NCBI GenBank assembly: GCA_006844605.1
Contig: SPJN01000016.1
Span: 1 to 64,000, forward strand
Direction of reading: 5' to 3'
Source: Hyphomicrobiales bacterium
Lineage (GTDB): Bacteria > Pseudomonadota > Alphaproteobacteria > SPJN01
Length of the DNA stretch: 64,000 bases
In this document: positions 35,707-45,755 of the stretch, in pieces
How the letters are laid out: each line of letters begins with the position of its first letter
Position numbering within the stretch: position 1 is the stretch's first letter
Notes under the pieces: model-generated
Told to the model about the DNA's origin: nothing
Databases searched by the model: none
Seen by the model: the letters and a program-made list of their open reading frames with translations, nothing else
Program-made: the position numbers and the translations under genes

Positions 35707-37188
35707 ATGCCCAGCGGCACGATCCTGATAGCAGATGATGATGGCGCCATTCGCACGGTGTTGACGCAGGCACTGGGGCGCGTCGGTTATGACGTGCGTT
35801 CAACCGGTATGGCGTCAACCCTGTGGCGGTGGGTGTCGGGGGGCGAAGGTGATCTTGTGATCACTGATGTGGTCATGCCCGATGAAAATGGCCTTGACCT
35901 GATCCCGCGCATCAAAAAACTGCGCCCTGATTTGCCGGTTATTGTGATGAGCGCGCAAAACACATTCATGACAGCGATCAAGGCGACGGAGCGGGGCGCT
36001 TATGAATATTTGCCAAAGCCGTTTGACCTGAACGAATTGACCGAGGTCGTGGAGCGCGCCTTGGCCCAGCCCAAGGGGCAAGGTGCCGGGGCGACCCAAA
36101 CCGATGGCGAAGAAGACACGCGCCTGCCATTAATCGGGCGTTCACCTGCCATGCAGGAAATCTATCGCGTGTTGGCGCGGCTGATGGGCACTGATCTGAC
36201 GGTCATGATCACAGGGGAATCCGGCACGGGTAAGGAATTGGTCGCCCGCGCGCTGCATGAATATGGCAAGCGCAGCAAGGGGCCGTTCGTTGCGGTCAAT
36301 ATGGCCGCGATCCCGCGTGAGCTGATTGAAAGTGATTTGTTCGGTCACGAAAAAGGTGCCTTCACCGGCGCCAATCAAAAAAGCGCGGGCAAGTTTGAAC
36401 AGGCCGAAGGGGGCACATTGTTCCTTGATGAAATCGGCGACATGCCGCTTGAAGCGCAAACCCGTCTGCTGCGCGTTTTGCAAGAAGGTGAGTATACAAC
36501 GGTTGGCGGACGCACGCCGATCAAAACCGATGTGCGCATTGTTGCGGCCACCAATCGCGACTTGCGCCAGCAAATCCGTCAGGGCCTGTTCCGTGAAGAT
36601 CTGTTCTACCGGTTGAATGTGGTGCCGCTGCGTTTGCCGCCATTGCGCGAACGTAGCGAGGATATTGGGGATCTGGTGCGCCACTTCCTGTCTGTCGCAG
36701 AACAAGAAGGACTGCCCGCAAAACGGTTGGACAATGCTGCCCTTGACCTGCTGCGCCAATATCATTGGCCGGGCAACGTGCGCGAGCTTGAAAACCTGGT
36801 GCGCCGCCTTTCCGCGATCTATACCGAAGACGTGATTACAGAGACGATTATTCGTCATGAATTGCGTGAGGTTGAGCCGCCCGCAGACCCCACCGCACCA
36901 GACATGGGTGATGGCGCATTCGCCCGCAATCAAGACCCGCAAAGCCTGTCTGAAGCGGTTGAGCAGCATATCGGCACCTATTTTGCGGCCCACCACCCTG
37001 AATTGCCGCCTGCGGGCGTCTATGAGCGCATCATGCGCGAGATTGAACGGCCATTGATTTCAGCCTGTTTGGGTGCAACGGGCGGTAATCAGATCAAGGC
37101 GGCTGCCTTGCTGGGGCTGAATCGCAACACCCTGCGCAAGAAGATCAGGGAACTTGATGTGCAGGTCATTCGCGGCTCCCGCAGCTGA
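35707..37188 (+). CDS. ntrC: Nitrogen regulation response regulator NtrC (sigma54 activator)
   Basis: 493 aa; receiver, [24 protein letters not shown], Fis-type HTH C-terminus. Confidence 0.96.
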   Translation: MPSGTILIADDDGAIRTVLTQALGRVGYDVRSTGMASTLWRWVSGGEGDLVITDVVMPDENGLDLIPRIKKLRPDLPVIVMSAQNTFMTAIKATERGAYEYLPKPFDLNELTEVVERALAQPKGQGAGATQTDGEEDTRLPLIGRSPAMQEIYRVLARLMGTDLTVMITGESGTGKELVARALHEYGKRSKGPFVAVNMAAIPRELIESDLFGHEKGAFTGANQKSAGKFEQAEGGTLFLDEIGDMPLEAQTRLLRVLQEGEYTTVGGRTPIKTDVRIVAATNRDLRQQIRQGLFREDLFYRLNVVPLRLPPLRERSEDIGDLVRHFLSVAEQEGLPAKRLDNAALDLLRQYHWPGNVRELENLVRRLSAIYTEDVITETIIRHELREVEPPADPTAPDMGDGAFARNQDPQSLSEAVEQHIGTYFAAHHPELPPAGVYERIMREIERPLISACLGATGGNQIKAAALLGLNRNTLRKKIRELDVQVIRGSRS

Positions 37189-37377
37189 TAGCGCCTTAAG
37201 ATTCAACAGGATAAACGCAACCGACGGGCGATTTTTTAGATATTAAACTGCCTTGCGTCTGCCATAATCATGGTGCAGATTTGCCATAGTGCATTTTTGC
37301 CACAGATTCTGCGCGATAAATGACGCAAAACTGTAGCCCCATGAAGGCCAGCCTTCACGACCGGGAGCCCGTGTCTA

Positions 37378-39732
37378 TTGAGTGATGTGACCGCACAGGT
37401 CGATAAGCGTCAATTATCGCGCGCTGCGAAAAAACGCCTGAACCGGCGTCGGCGCCAACGCTTGCGGCAGGCGTTGGGCGCTGGTGGTATGTGGGCAATG
37501 GGCTTTGGCGCGATTGCCTTTATTTCCGGCCTGATCACCTATGGCGCAGCGGTCGGGTTTTTGCCGTTAAGCATAACCAGCCAAACCGTATCAATTATGT
37601 TGTTGGTGTCACTTGGCTTTACCATTGCGTTGGCGGGCATGATTGCCCTGTTTGTCTGGCGCTTATGGCGACAAAGACGGCGCGAGGAGGCGGGGGCCAG
37701 ACTTCACATCCGGGTGGTGGTTCTGTTTGCGATTGTGGCTGTGGTCCCGTCAATCATGGTGGCTGGGTTCTCTGCAGTTACGCTTAATCTTGGGTTGCAG
37801 GCATGGTTTTCAAACCGGGTCGGCTCCGTCATGGAACATTCGGCCAGTGTTGCCGATGCCTATCTTGAGGAGCACCGCGCCGACATTAAGGGCGAGGCGA
37901 GCCTGATGGGAACCGATCTGGCCCGCGCCCTGCCGCTGCTTGATTACAATCCAAAACGATTTGCCGAAATTGCTGCGACCCAAGCCTTTGTCCGTTCGCT
38001 GGACGAGGCTGTGGTGTTTGGCCTTGTCGGTGAAATTTATGGCCGTGGTGGCCGCGCGCCAACACCCGGTGCGGTGCAGGTGCCGTCGCAGGAAATCTTG
38101 AATGAACTTGCCCCCGGAACCGTACGCGTGGTGCTGGATGAGGAAAAGGCACGCATCATGGCGGTGTCGCGCGTTGGCAAGGGCGATCACTTTTTGATGT
38201 TGTCGCGGCAGGTTGATGCGGCGGTGGTGCAACATGCAGTGCGGACACGAACAGCGTTTGAAGAATATAACCGCATTGATGAACGGCGCAGCACGATCCA
38301 GATCGGGTTTGCTGTGTTCTATATCATGGTGTCATTGCTGGTCTTGTTGTCCGCGATGTGGCTGGGGCTTTGGTTCGCGGGGCGTTTGGTGTCGCCAATT
38401 TCTGATTTGATCGAGGCGGCGCGGCGGGTTCGTGATGGTGACTTTGACGCCCGTGTCGAAGGGCGCGCCGCAGATCGTGAGATTGAAACCCTGCGCCGGA
38501 CCTTCAACACAATGGCGTCGCGGCTGTCCAAACAAACCAGCGAGTTGATGCAAACCAATGAAGTGTTGGACGAACGCCGCCGCTTTACCGAAGGCGTGCT
38601 TGCGGGCGTGTCAGCGGGCGTGGTGGGGCTTGACCCCTATCGGCGGGTCACGATCATCAACCGATCTGCCTGTTCGATGCTGGGGCAGGCGGATGACGAA
38701 CTGCTTGACCAATATCTTGAAAAGGCCATTCCGGCCTTTACCCCCCTGATTGATGAAGCCTTTGCCAATCCGGGAAAGCGGGTTGAAGGTGAAGTTGAAT
38801 TAATACAGCAGCCGGATAGCACGGACCGAACGACCAAGATGGCGCTTCAAACGCAGACCGTGCGTACGGTGAATGTGCGGGCGCAGGTCATGTTGGATGG
38901 CACTGGCAATATCGCCGGGGCCATTGCCACCTTTGATGATGTGACCCGCCTTGTATCGGCGCAGCGTATGGCAGCGTGGGGGGATGTGGCGCGCCGCATT
39001 GCCCATGAAATTAAAAACCCCCTGACGCCCATTCAACTCAGCGCAGAACGGTTGCAACGCAAATATCGCAAGACGATTGATGACGATAAGGTCTTTGCCC
39101 AATGCACTGACACGATCATTCGCCATGTCGGTGATATTGGCCGCATGGTGGACGAATTTTCGTCGTTTGCGCGGATGCCGCAACCTGTCATGCGCGATGA
39201 GGATGTTGAGGATATCGCCAAACAGGCATTGTTCCTTCATGAGGTTGCGCACAATCATGTGACATTTGATTATGACAGCGCCCTTTCAGGGCCAATCACA
39301 CTACATTGTGACCGTCGTCTGGTTGCGCAGGCTGTTACGAATCTGTTGAAAAATGCCATTGAATCGATTGACGGCAAACGCGAAGAGGGCGGCTTTGGTC
39401 CCGATGATATGGGCAATGTGTCCGTATCTATCGTCCGGCATGATGGCTGGCTTGATCTGCGGGTTGCTGACAATGGCAAGGGCCTGCCGGATGCGGAACG
39501 GCATAAGTTGACCGAACCATATGTTACGACGCGCAGCAAGGGCACCGGTTTGGGCTTGGCCATTGTCAAAAAGATTATGGAAGACCACCGGGGTGAAATT
39601 TTGCTGGAAGACAATCTTGATGCTGCATCGCAGCCCAACGGTGCTGTTGTGACATTGCGGTTTCCCTCTGGCGTCGGGGCGGTGGTGACACATGTGAATG
39701 ATGGGGAAGGCGCAGTTTTGAAAGCTGTGTGA
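37378..39732 (+). CDS. ntrY: Sensor histidine kinase NtrY (TTG start likely)
   Basis: 784 aa; TMs, [29 protein letters not shown]. Confidence 0.95.
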   Translation: MSDVTAQVDKRQLSRAAKKRLNRRRRQRLRQALGAGGMWAMGFGAIAFISGLITYGAAVGFLPLSITSQTVSIMLLVSLGFTIALAGMIALFVWRLWRQRRREEAGARLHIRVVVLFAIVAVVPSIMVAGFSAVTLNLGLQAWFSNRVGSVMEHSASVADAYLEEHRADIKGEASLMGTDLARALPLLDYNPKRFAEIAATQAFVRSLDEAVVFGLVGEIYGRGGRAPTPGAVQVPSQEILNELAPGTVRVVLDEEKARIMAVSRVGKGDHFLMLSRQVDAAVVQHAVRTRTAFEEYNRIDERRSTIQIGFAVFYIMVSLLVLLSAMWLGLWFAGRLVSPISDLIEAARRVRDGDFDARVEGRAADREIETLRRTFNTMASRLSKQTSELMQTNEVLDERRRFTEGVLAGVSAGVVGLDPYRRVTIINRSACSMLGQADDELLDQYLEKAIPAFTPLIDEAFANPGKRVEGEVELIQQPDSTDRTTKMALQTQTVRTVNVRAQVMLDGTGNIAGAIATFDDVTRLVSAQRMAAWGDVARRIAHEIKNPLTPIQLSAERLQRKYRKTIDDDKVFAQCTDTIIRHVGDIGRMVDEFSSFARMPQPVMRDEDVEDIAKQALFLHEVAHNHVTFDYDSALSGPITLHCDRRLVAQAVTNLLKNAIESIDGKREEGGFGPDDMGNVSVSIVRHDGWLDLRVADNGKGLPDAERHKLTEPYVTTRSKGTGLGLAIVKKIMEDHRGEILLEDNLDAASQPNGAVVTLRFPSGVGAVVTHVNDGEGAVLKAV

Positions 39733-39776
39733 GGGTTTGATGGTTAAATTGATTTGCGTAAAGACAAAGGTGACAC

Positions 39777-41267
39777 ATGGCTCATGATGTTTTGATTGTT
39801 GATGACGAGGCGGATATCCGTGATCTCGTCGCGGGATTGCTGGAAGATGAAGGGTTCGGTGCCCGTGTTGCCGGTAATTCGGACGAGGCTTTGGCGGCGG
39901 TCAAGGCGCGGACGCCGTCACTGATCATCCTTGATATCTGGCTTAAGGGCAGCAAGCTCGACGGGCTTGAGATTTTGAGCGAGTTGCGCAAGACACATCC
40001 TGATGTGCCTGTGGTGATTATATCGGGCCACGGCACCATCGAAACCGCGGTCGCGGCCATCAAAAAGGGTGCCTATGATTTTGTTGAAAAGCCGTTTCAG
40101 GCTGATCGGCTTGTGCTGGTTGTCAGCCGCGCGATAGAGGCGGCGCGCCTGCGCAAGGAACATGCGGAGTTGATGGAAACATCAGGCCGCGTTTCGACTA
40201 TCGTGGGCAAGTCGGCGGCAATTTCGCAATTGCGCCAGACGGTCGGCAAGGTCGGTCCGACAAATTCGCGCGTTATGATTACCGGACCTGCCGGGGCGGG
40301 GAAGGAAGTTGCCGCTCGCGCTATTCATGTTGAATCCACTCGGAAAGATGGGCCGTTCGTTGTGATCAACGCCGCGTCCATGGCGCCTGAGCGTGTTGAA
40401 CAGGAATTGTTCGGTGTTGAAGGTGGCAATGGCCGCCCGTCAAAAACAGGGGTGTTTGAACAGGCCCATCGGGGCACGCTTTATCTGGATGAAGTCGTTG
40501 ATATGCCCAAGGAAACGCAAGGCAAGGTCTTGCGCAGTCTGGTGGAACAGAAATTTTCGCGTGTTGGCGGCGACAAGGCTGTGCAGGTTGATGTGCGCGT
40601 GATTTCTTCAAGTTCGCGCGATTTGCGTGTCGCGATTGATGAAGGCCGCTTCCGCGAAGACCTGTATCACCGCTTGAATGTGGTGCCTGTGCATGTGCCC
40701 GGACTGGCCGAACGGCGCGATGATATTCCGCAGCTGGTGGCACATTTCATGGAATCGCTGGCGCGCGGGGCGGGTCTGCCCAAGCGGCGTTTGGGGGATG
40801 ATGCGATGGCGCTTTTGCAGGCCCATGAATGGCCGGGCAATGTGCGGCAGTTGCGCAATATTGTTGAACGGCTGATGATCCTGTCCAACGATGATGTTGG
40901 TGATGTGATCACCGCAGATCATTTGCCGATCAACTCGATGCAAAGCGGCAATGTGCAAAAGGCGTTCCGCGAGGATCTTTTGACGCTGCCGTTGCGAGAC
41001 GCGCGTGAGGAGTTTGAGCGTGATTATTTGCAGGCCCAAATCGAACGGTTTGGCGGCAATATTTCGCGCACAGCTGGGTTTGTCGGGATGGAGCGGTCTG
41101 CGCTTCATCGCAAGTTGAAAATGCTTGGCTTAGGCTCTGACCGCAGCAAGGCGGGTGATGATGCGTCCGATGCAGCCGAAACGCCCGAAACGTCTGACGT
41201 GGCAGAAGCGCCAGAAACATCAAAGACGCCCGCAACAGATCAGCCGCAGGCAGCCATTGGGGAATAG
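39777..41267 (+). CDS. ntrX: Response regulator NtrX
   Basis: 496 aa; VLIVDDEADIRDLVAGLLEDEG, sigma54-type AAA+ with diverged ITGPAGAGKEVAARAIH. Confidence 0.94.
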   Translation: MAHDVLIVDDEADIRDLVAGLLEDEGFGARVAGNSDEALAAVKARTPSLIILDIWLKGSKLDGLEILSELRKTHPDVPVVIISGHGTIETAVAAIKKGAYDFVEKPFQADRLVLVVSRAIEAARLRKEHAELMETSGRVSTIVGKSAAISQLRQTVGKVGPTNSRVMITGPAGAGKEVAARAIHVESTRKDGPFVVINAASMAPERVEQELFGVEGGNGRPSKTGVFEQAHRGTLYLDEVVDMPKETQGKVLRSLVEQKFSRVGGDKAVQVDVRVISSSSRDLRVAIDEGRFREDLYHRLNVVPVHVPGLAERRDDIPQLVAHFMESLARGAGLPKRRLGDDAMALLQAHEWPGNVRQLRNIVERLMILSNDDVGDVITADHLPINSMQSGNVQKAFREDLLTLPLRDAREEFERDYLQAQIERFGGNISRTAGFVGMERSALHRKLKMLGLGSDRSKAGDDASDAAETPETSDVAEAPETSKTPATDQPQAAIGE

Positions 41268-41387
41268 GCGGCTTTGCGCTTGGTGCTGAATAGGCGTATA
41301 GAGATAGGCGTTAAATGAGTGTGAGATTGGGGGAGCGGCGCGATCGCGTTATCCCTGTTGCTTGTGACAGAAAGTGATTAGGCCACT

Positions 41388-42794
41388 ATGAAGGTAATCG
41401 TCTCCGGTGCCGGGCAGGTTGGTTACAATATCGCCCGCCAATTGGCGAATGAACATAACGACGTCACCGTCGTTGATCGTTCAGAAGCTTTGATCCAGCG
41501 GATTAATGACACGCTTGATGTGCAGGGGCTTGTCGGCCACGGCGCGCAGCCGGATGTGCTTGAACGGGCCGGCGCGCCCGATGCTGAAATGATCATCGCT
41601 GTGACGGCGGCTGACGAAACCAATATGGTGATCTGTCAGGTCGCCCATTCACTGTTTGACGTGCCGCGCAAAATCGCCCGCATTCGTAATCAGGCCTATC
41701 TTGATTTGCGGTGGCGGGCGCTATTCTCGCGCGATCATATGCCGATTGATGTGATTATCTCACCCGAACGTGAGGTCGCCCACGCGGTGTTGGATCGGCT
41801 GGACGTTCCCGGTGCCTTTGAAACAATGGCGTTTATGGATGACATGGTGCGCGTGGTTGGCACCCGGCTGGAAGAAAACTGCCCGGTCGTCAATACCCCC
41901 TTGCGCCAATTAACCGAACTGTTCCCTGATCTGTTGATTGTGGTGACGGGCGTCTATCGTGACGGGCGTTTGTTTGTGCCGTCGGGCGATGATCAGATGT
42001 TTGTCGGTGATGAGATTTATTTCGCGGCAGACATCAATCATGTTGACCGCGCTTTGTCGATCTTTGGCCATGAGGAGCGCGAGGCGCGCAATGTGGTTGT
42101 GATCGGTGGCGGGAATATCGGTCTGTTTTTGGCAGAGCAGTTGGAGACAACGCATCCCTCAGTGCATATCAAACTGATTGAGGAAAACGCCAAGCGCGCG
42201 GAAATTGTTGCTGACCGTTTGACCGGGGGTACGATTGTTCTGTCCGGCGATGGGTTGGACGAAGACGTGCTGCGCGACGCCAATGTGCGGGATGCTGAAA
42301 CCGTTGTGACGCTGACCAATGAAGACGAAACGAATATTCTGGCGGCCCTGTTGGCCAAGCAGGCAGGTGCAGAACGGACAATGGCATTGGTTGCCAGCCC
42401 GAATTATGCGCCGTTGCAAGGGTCGTTGGGGATTGATGTGTTTATTGACCCGCGCGCTACAACCGTGTCCACCATTCTTGAACAGGTGCGGCGCGGCCGT
42501 ATTCGGTCCGTCCGTTCAATCCGTGATGGCGGGGCCGAAATTATTGAGGCAGAGGCACTTGAAACCTCGCCCCTTGTAGGCAAGGCCCTGCGAGATATTG
42601 AGCTGCCCTCAGGCATTATGATCGGGGCGATCCGGCGGCATAAATCAGGCGGGCAATCTGATATCGGCGATGTGGTTATTCCTCGCGGCGGCACCAGAAT
42701 TGAACCGGGTGACCGGGTTGTGGTGTTCGCACTGAAAGAACAGGTTGGACAGGTTGAACAGATGTTCCGTGTCGGACTTGAATTCTTTACCTGA
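41388..42794 (+). CDS. trkA: Trk potassium uptake NAD-binding protein TrkA
   Basis: 468 aa; two RCK modules (MKVIVSGAGQVGYNIARQLA; NVVVIGGGNIGLFLAEQLE). Confidence 0.96.
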   Translation: MKVIVSGAGQVGYNIARQLANEHNDVTVVDRSEALIQRINDTLDVQGLVGHGAQPDVLERAGAPDAEMIIAVTAADETNMVICQVAHSLFDVPRKIARIRNQAYLDLRWRALFSRDHMPIDVIISPEREVAHAVLDRLDVPGAFETMAFMDDMVRVVGTRLEENCPVVNTPLRQLTELFPDLLIVVTGVYRDGRLFVPSGDDQMFVGDEIYFAADINHVDRALSIFGHEEREARNVVVIGGGNIGLFLAEQLETTHPSVHIKLIEENAKRAEIVADRLTGGTIVLSGDGLDEDVLRDANVRDAETVVTLTNEDETNILAALLAKQAGAERTMALVASPNYAPLQGSLGIDVFIDPRATTVSTILEQVRRGRIRSVRSIRDGGAEIIEAEALETSPLVGKALRDIELPSGIMIGAIRRHKSGGQSDIGDVVIPRGGTRIEPGDRVVVFALKEQVGQVEQMFRVGLEFFT

Positions 42795-42815
42795 TCAGTC
42801 TGGCGGATCAGGGTC

Positions 42816-44351
42816 ATGAACTTTCGTATCGTGTTGCACTTTCTGGGGCTGTTGCTAATCGGCCTTGCCGCGATGATGGCGCTGATGGCTATGGCAGCCT
42901 ATGGCTTTGGTGAGTATGAGCAAACCATCCGCTTCAGTGCATCTGGCCTTGTGACAGGCTTTGTCGCCGGGGCGTTGATGCTGGGATTGCGTGGTGATCA
43001 TGATGGCATGAACGGCAGGCGTGAAATGTTCATGATGCTGGCGCTTGGCTGGTTGATTGTGCCGCTGTTTGCCGGGTTGCCATTCTTGAATGCCAGCCTT
43101 GGCCTGTCGGTTTTTGAGGCATGGTTCGAGGGGGTGTCTGCCCTGACCACGACCGGTATCAGCCTGATTGATTTTCAAACCCGCAATGTGCCTGACTCCA
43201 TCTATCTTTGGCGCGGCTTTTTGGGATGGGTTGGCGGTTTTTGCGCCGTCATCATGATGATTGTGTTTCTGGCGGGCAGCGGCTTGGGCGGGCTTGATTC
43301 TTCCCATGTCAGTTTTGCGCATGGCGAGGGCGAGGGGGTCATGTCCCGGTCGCGCCAGACGATCCGCCTTTTAGGCCCGATCTATGCAGCAATAACAATT
43401 ATCGGCTGGGCGGTGTTAAGCCTGTCTGGCCTGCCGGGATTGGATAGTTTGTTGCTGGCGATGGGCGGCATATCCACCAGTGGCATGGCCGGGCCACAGG
43501 GGCTGGCACCGGTGGGGGGAAACTTGCTGGCAATGTTCGCCATCGCGCTGATGTGTTTGGCGGGTACAGTGAATATGACCCATCACGCGCGGCTGTTTCT
43601 TAGCCGCAGGCGGACACTGACCGGAATCTATTTTGGCGAACCGGAACTTAGCGCGATTTTTGCTTGGATATTCGGCGGCACGCTGATTTGCACCGCTGGG
43701 TTTATCGTATTTCAACAGGCCGGGATTTGGGAGGCGCTGACCACGGCATTGTTCAACATGGTCAGCTTTGCCAGCACCACGGGCTATGGCCTGACCATGG
43801 TCGGCACAGGGACAGGCGTAGGGACAGGCGTAGGGACCGGCGCAGGGCTGGGCGCAGAGTCAAGCGTTGCCGGGCTGCCATTGGTGGGTGCCGTGACGCT
43901 TGGGATTGCGATGGTCATCGGCGGGGCCGTTGGGTCCACCGCCAGCGGCATTCGCCCCATAAGGCTGATGATCCTTTATATGCAGGGTGAAAGGGAGCTG
44001 GCGCGCATGGTGCATGTGAAGTCCATTGTGCGCTTTCGTATTCGCGGTCAACATTTGCAGAACTCTGTCGTGCGTGCCGTGTCGGCGTTATTGTTGTTAT
44101 ACATTCTGTGCGGGGTGGCCTGCGGTCTGGGCCTTGCCGCAGCAGGTATGCCGGTTGAAGATGCGATGATTGCCGCGTTAAGCGCGATGACCAATTGCGG
44201 CCCGGCATTGGCTTTTTTCACCAATGGTGCTGTGACCGGCCCTGATCTTGAAGATGGTATGCAGGCGGTCTATGCGGCCGGGATGATCTTGGGCCGCGTC
44301 GAAGTGCTTGCCTTTATAGCCTTGTTGACGCCGCAATACTGGCGTAGATGA
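42816..44351 (+). CDS. trkH: Trk potassium transporter membrane subunit TrkH
   Basis: 511 aa; pore motifs ALTTTGIS, GGISTSGMA, ASTTGYG, MTNCGPA. Confidence 0.94.
   Translation: MNFRIVLHFLGLLLIGLAAMMALMAMAAYGFGEYEQTIRFSASGLVTGFVAGALMLGLRGDHDGMNGRREMFMMLALGWLIVPLFAGLPFLNASLGLSVFEAWFEGVSALTTTGISLIDFQTRNVPDSIYLWRGFLGWVGGFCAVIMMIVFLAGSGLGGLDSSHVSFAHGEGEGVMSRSRQTIRLLGPIYAAITIIGWAVLSLSGLPGLDSLLLAMGGISTSGMAGPQGLAPVGGNLLAMFAIALMCLAGTVNMTHHARLFLSRRRTLTGIYFGEPELSAIFAWIFGGTLICTAGFIVFQQAGIWEALTTALFNMVSFASTTGYGLTMVGTGTGVGTGVGTGAGLGAESSVAGLPLVGAVTLGIAMVIGGAVGSTASGIRPIRLMILYMQGERELARMVHVKSIVRFRIRGQHLQNSVVRAVSALLLLYILCGVACGLGLAAAGMPVEDAMIAALSAMTNCGPALAFFTNGAVTGPDLEDGMQAVYAAGMILGRVEVLAFIALLTPQYWRR
43809..43856 (+). 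repeat. 12-bp in-frame minisatellite in trkH
   Basis: GGGACAGGCGTA x2, GGGACCGGCGCA, GGGCTGGGCGCA; encodes GTGVGTGVGTGAGLGA. Confidence 0.93.
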
Positions 44352-44385
44352 AACCATAGCCAATTAGAAAACTGACTGTCTGCCC

Positions 44386-45261
44386 ATGCCCCGTATCGCT
44401 TATGTTAATGGCCGTTACCTGCCGCACAATGATGCCGCCGTCCATATTGAGGACCGGGGGTTTCAGTTCGCTGATGGCATTTATGAAGTATGCGCCGTGT
44501 TTGACGGCGTGTTGCTGGACCGGGCGGGGCACGATGCGCGGTTAACCCGTTCACTTGGCGCGCTGGATATTGCGATGCCGGTCAATAAAAATGCCCTTAG
44601 CCATATCATGATGGAAGTCGCCCGGCGCAATCGGCTGACCGGTGGTGTGATTTACGTACAGGTCACACGCGGCGTCGCTGCCCGCAATCACACATTCCCG
44701 CAACAGGCTGTGCGTCCGTCATTGATTGTGACAGCGCGGCCCCTGAACTTTGCAAAGGTTGAGGAACGGGCGCAAAAAGGCATCACTGCAATCTCACACA
44801 AGGATGAACGGTGGGCCCGTTGCGATATTAAATCCATTGCCCTGCTGCCGAATGTGTTGGCACGTCAAGCGGCCCTGTCACAAGGGGCGGGTGAGGCATG
44901 GTTGGTTGATGATAAGGGCTTCGTGACCGAGGGCGCAGCCTCTACCGCGTGGATTGTCGATCAGGACGGCACGCTGATCACGCGGCCCCTGTCGCAGGAA
45001 ATTTTGCCCGGCATCACGCGCGAAAGCCTGTTCAAGGTCGCGGCCCAACAGGGCATCAAGGTTGTCGAACGTGCCTTTACGATTGAAGAAGCGCAGGGCG
45101 CGCGTGAAGCCTTTGTCAGTGCCGCAACTGCATTTGTGCAACCGGTGACAGCGATTGACGGGGTGCAGATCGGCAACGGTGCGCCCGGATCGATTGCGCT
45201 GGGTTTACGCGAAGCCTATATCGCCTATGCCAAGGATGCGGCGCGCAGGCAGCACGGCTGA
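44386..45261 (+). CDS. D-amino acid aminotransferase-like PLP enzyme (class IV)
   Basis: 291 aa; AYVNGRYLPHNDAAVHIEDRGFQFADGIYEV, CDIKSIALLPNVLARQAA. Confidence 0.92.
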   Translation: MPRIAYVNGRYLPHNDAAVHIEDRGFQFADGIYEVCAVFDGVLLDRAGHDARLTRSLGALDIAMPVNKNALSHIMMEVARRNRLTGGVIYVQVTRGVAARNHTFPQQAVRPSLIVTARPLNFAKVEERAQKGITAISHKDERWARCDIKSIALLPNVLARQAALSQGAGEAWLVDDKGFVTEGAASTAWIVDQDGTLITRPLSQEILPGITRESLFKVAAQQGIKVVERAFTIEEAQGAREAFVSAATAFVQPVTAIDGVQIGNGAPGSIALGLREAYIAYAKDAARRQHG

Positions 45262-45427
45262 CCACCACGCGAACCTGAGTAATGTCCATTTTATGCTTCG
45301 TTTCGCCGCAGACGCTGCGTCAACCCGCGGTTTTGCGCTTATTTTGGTGCAATGCAATATAGGGGCATGGTTCTGACGTGGGGTTGGAACCGCGCAATAA
45401 TAACAAGACAGAAGAGAGGGTGCCCCG

Positions 45428-45679
45428 ATGACGGATAAGCCCCAAAACTTGCAGGACACGTTCCTGAACGCGGTGCGTAAGTCGAAAACACCGCTTACGA
45501 TCTTCCTGGTCAACGGCGTCAAGCTACAGGGGTATATCTCCTGGTTTGACAATTTTTGTGTGTTGCTACGCCGGGACGGTCAATCACAACTGGTTTATAA
45601 GCATGCAATTTCGACCATCATGCCGAACGGACCGGTTTCGCTATATGACGGCGATACAGAAGATACTGACGAAGATTGA
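45428..45679 (+). CDS. hfq: RNA chaperone Hfq
   Basis: 83 aa; [57 protein letters not shown]. Confidence 0.98.
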   Translation: MTDKPQNLQDTFLNAVRKSKTPLTIFLVNGVKLQGYISWFDNFCVLLRRDGQSQLVYKHAISTIMPNGPVSLYDGDTEDTDED

Positions 45680-45755
45680 TCACTTTTCGGTTGATCAATT
45701 CATTTTCGGTGATTTTTCTGTCGGGCTGTCATTGCGTTTGGGATAACCTAACCCC

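Noticed and set aside
36142-36996. 284-aa minus-strand ORF
   Set aside because: Antisense to ntrC; composition typical of a shadow frame.
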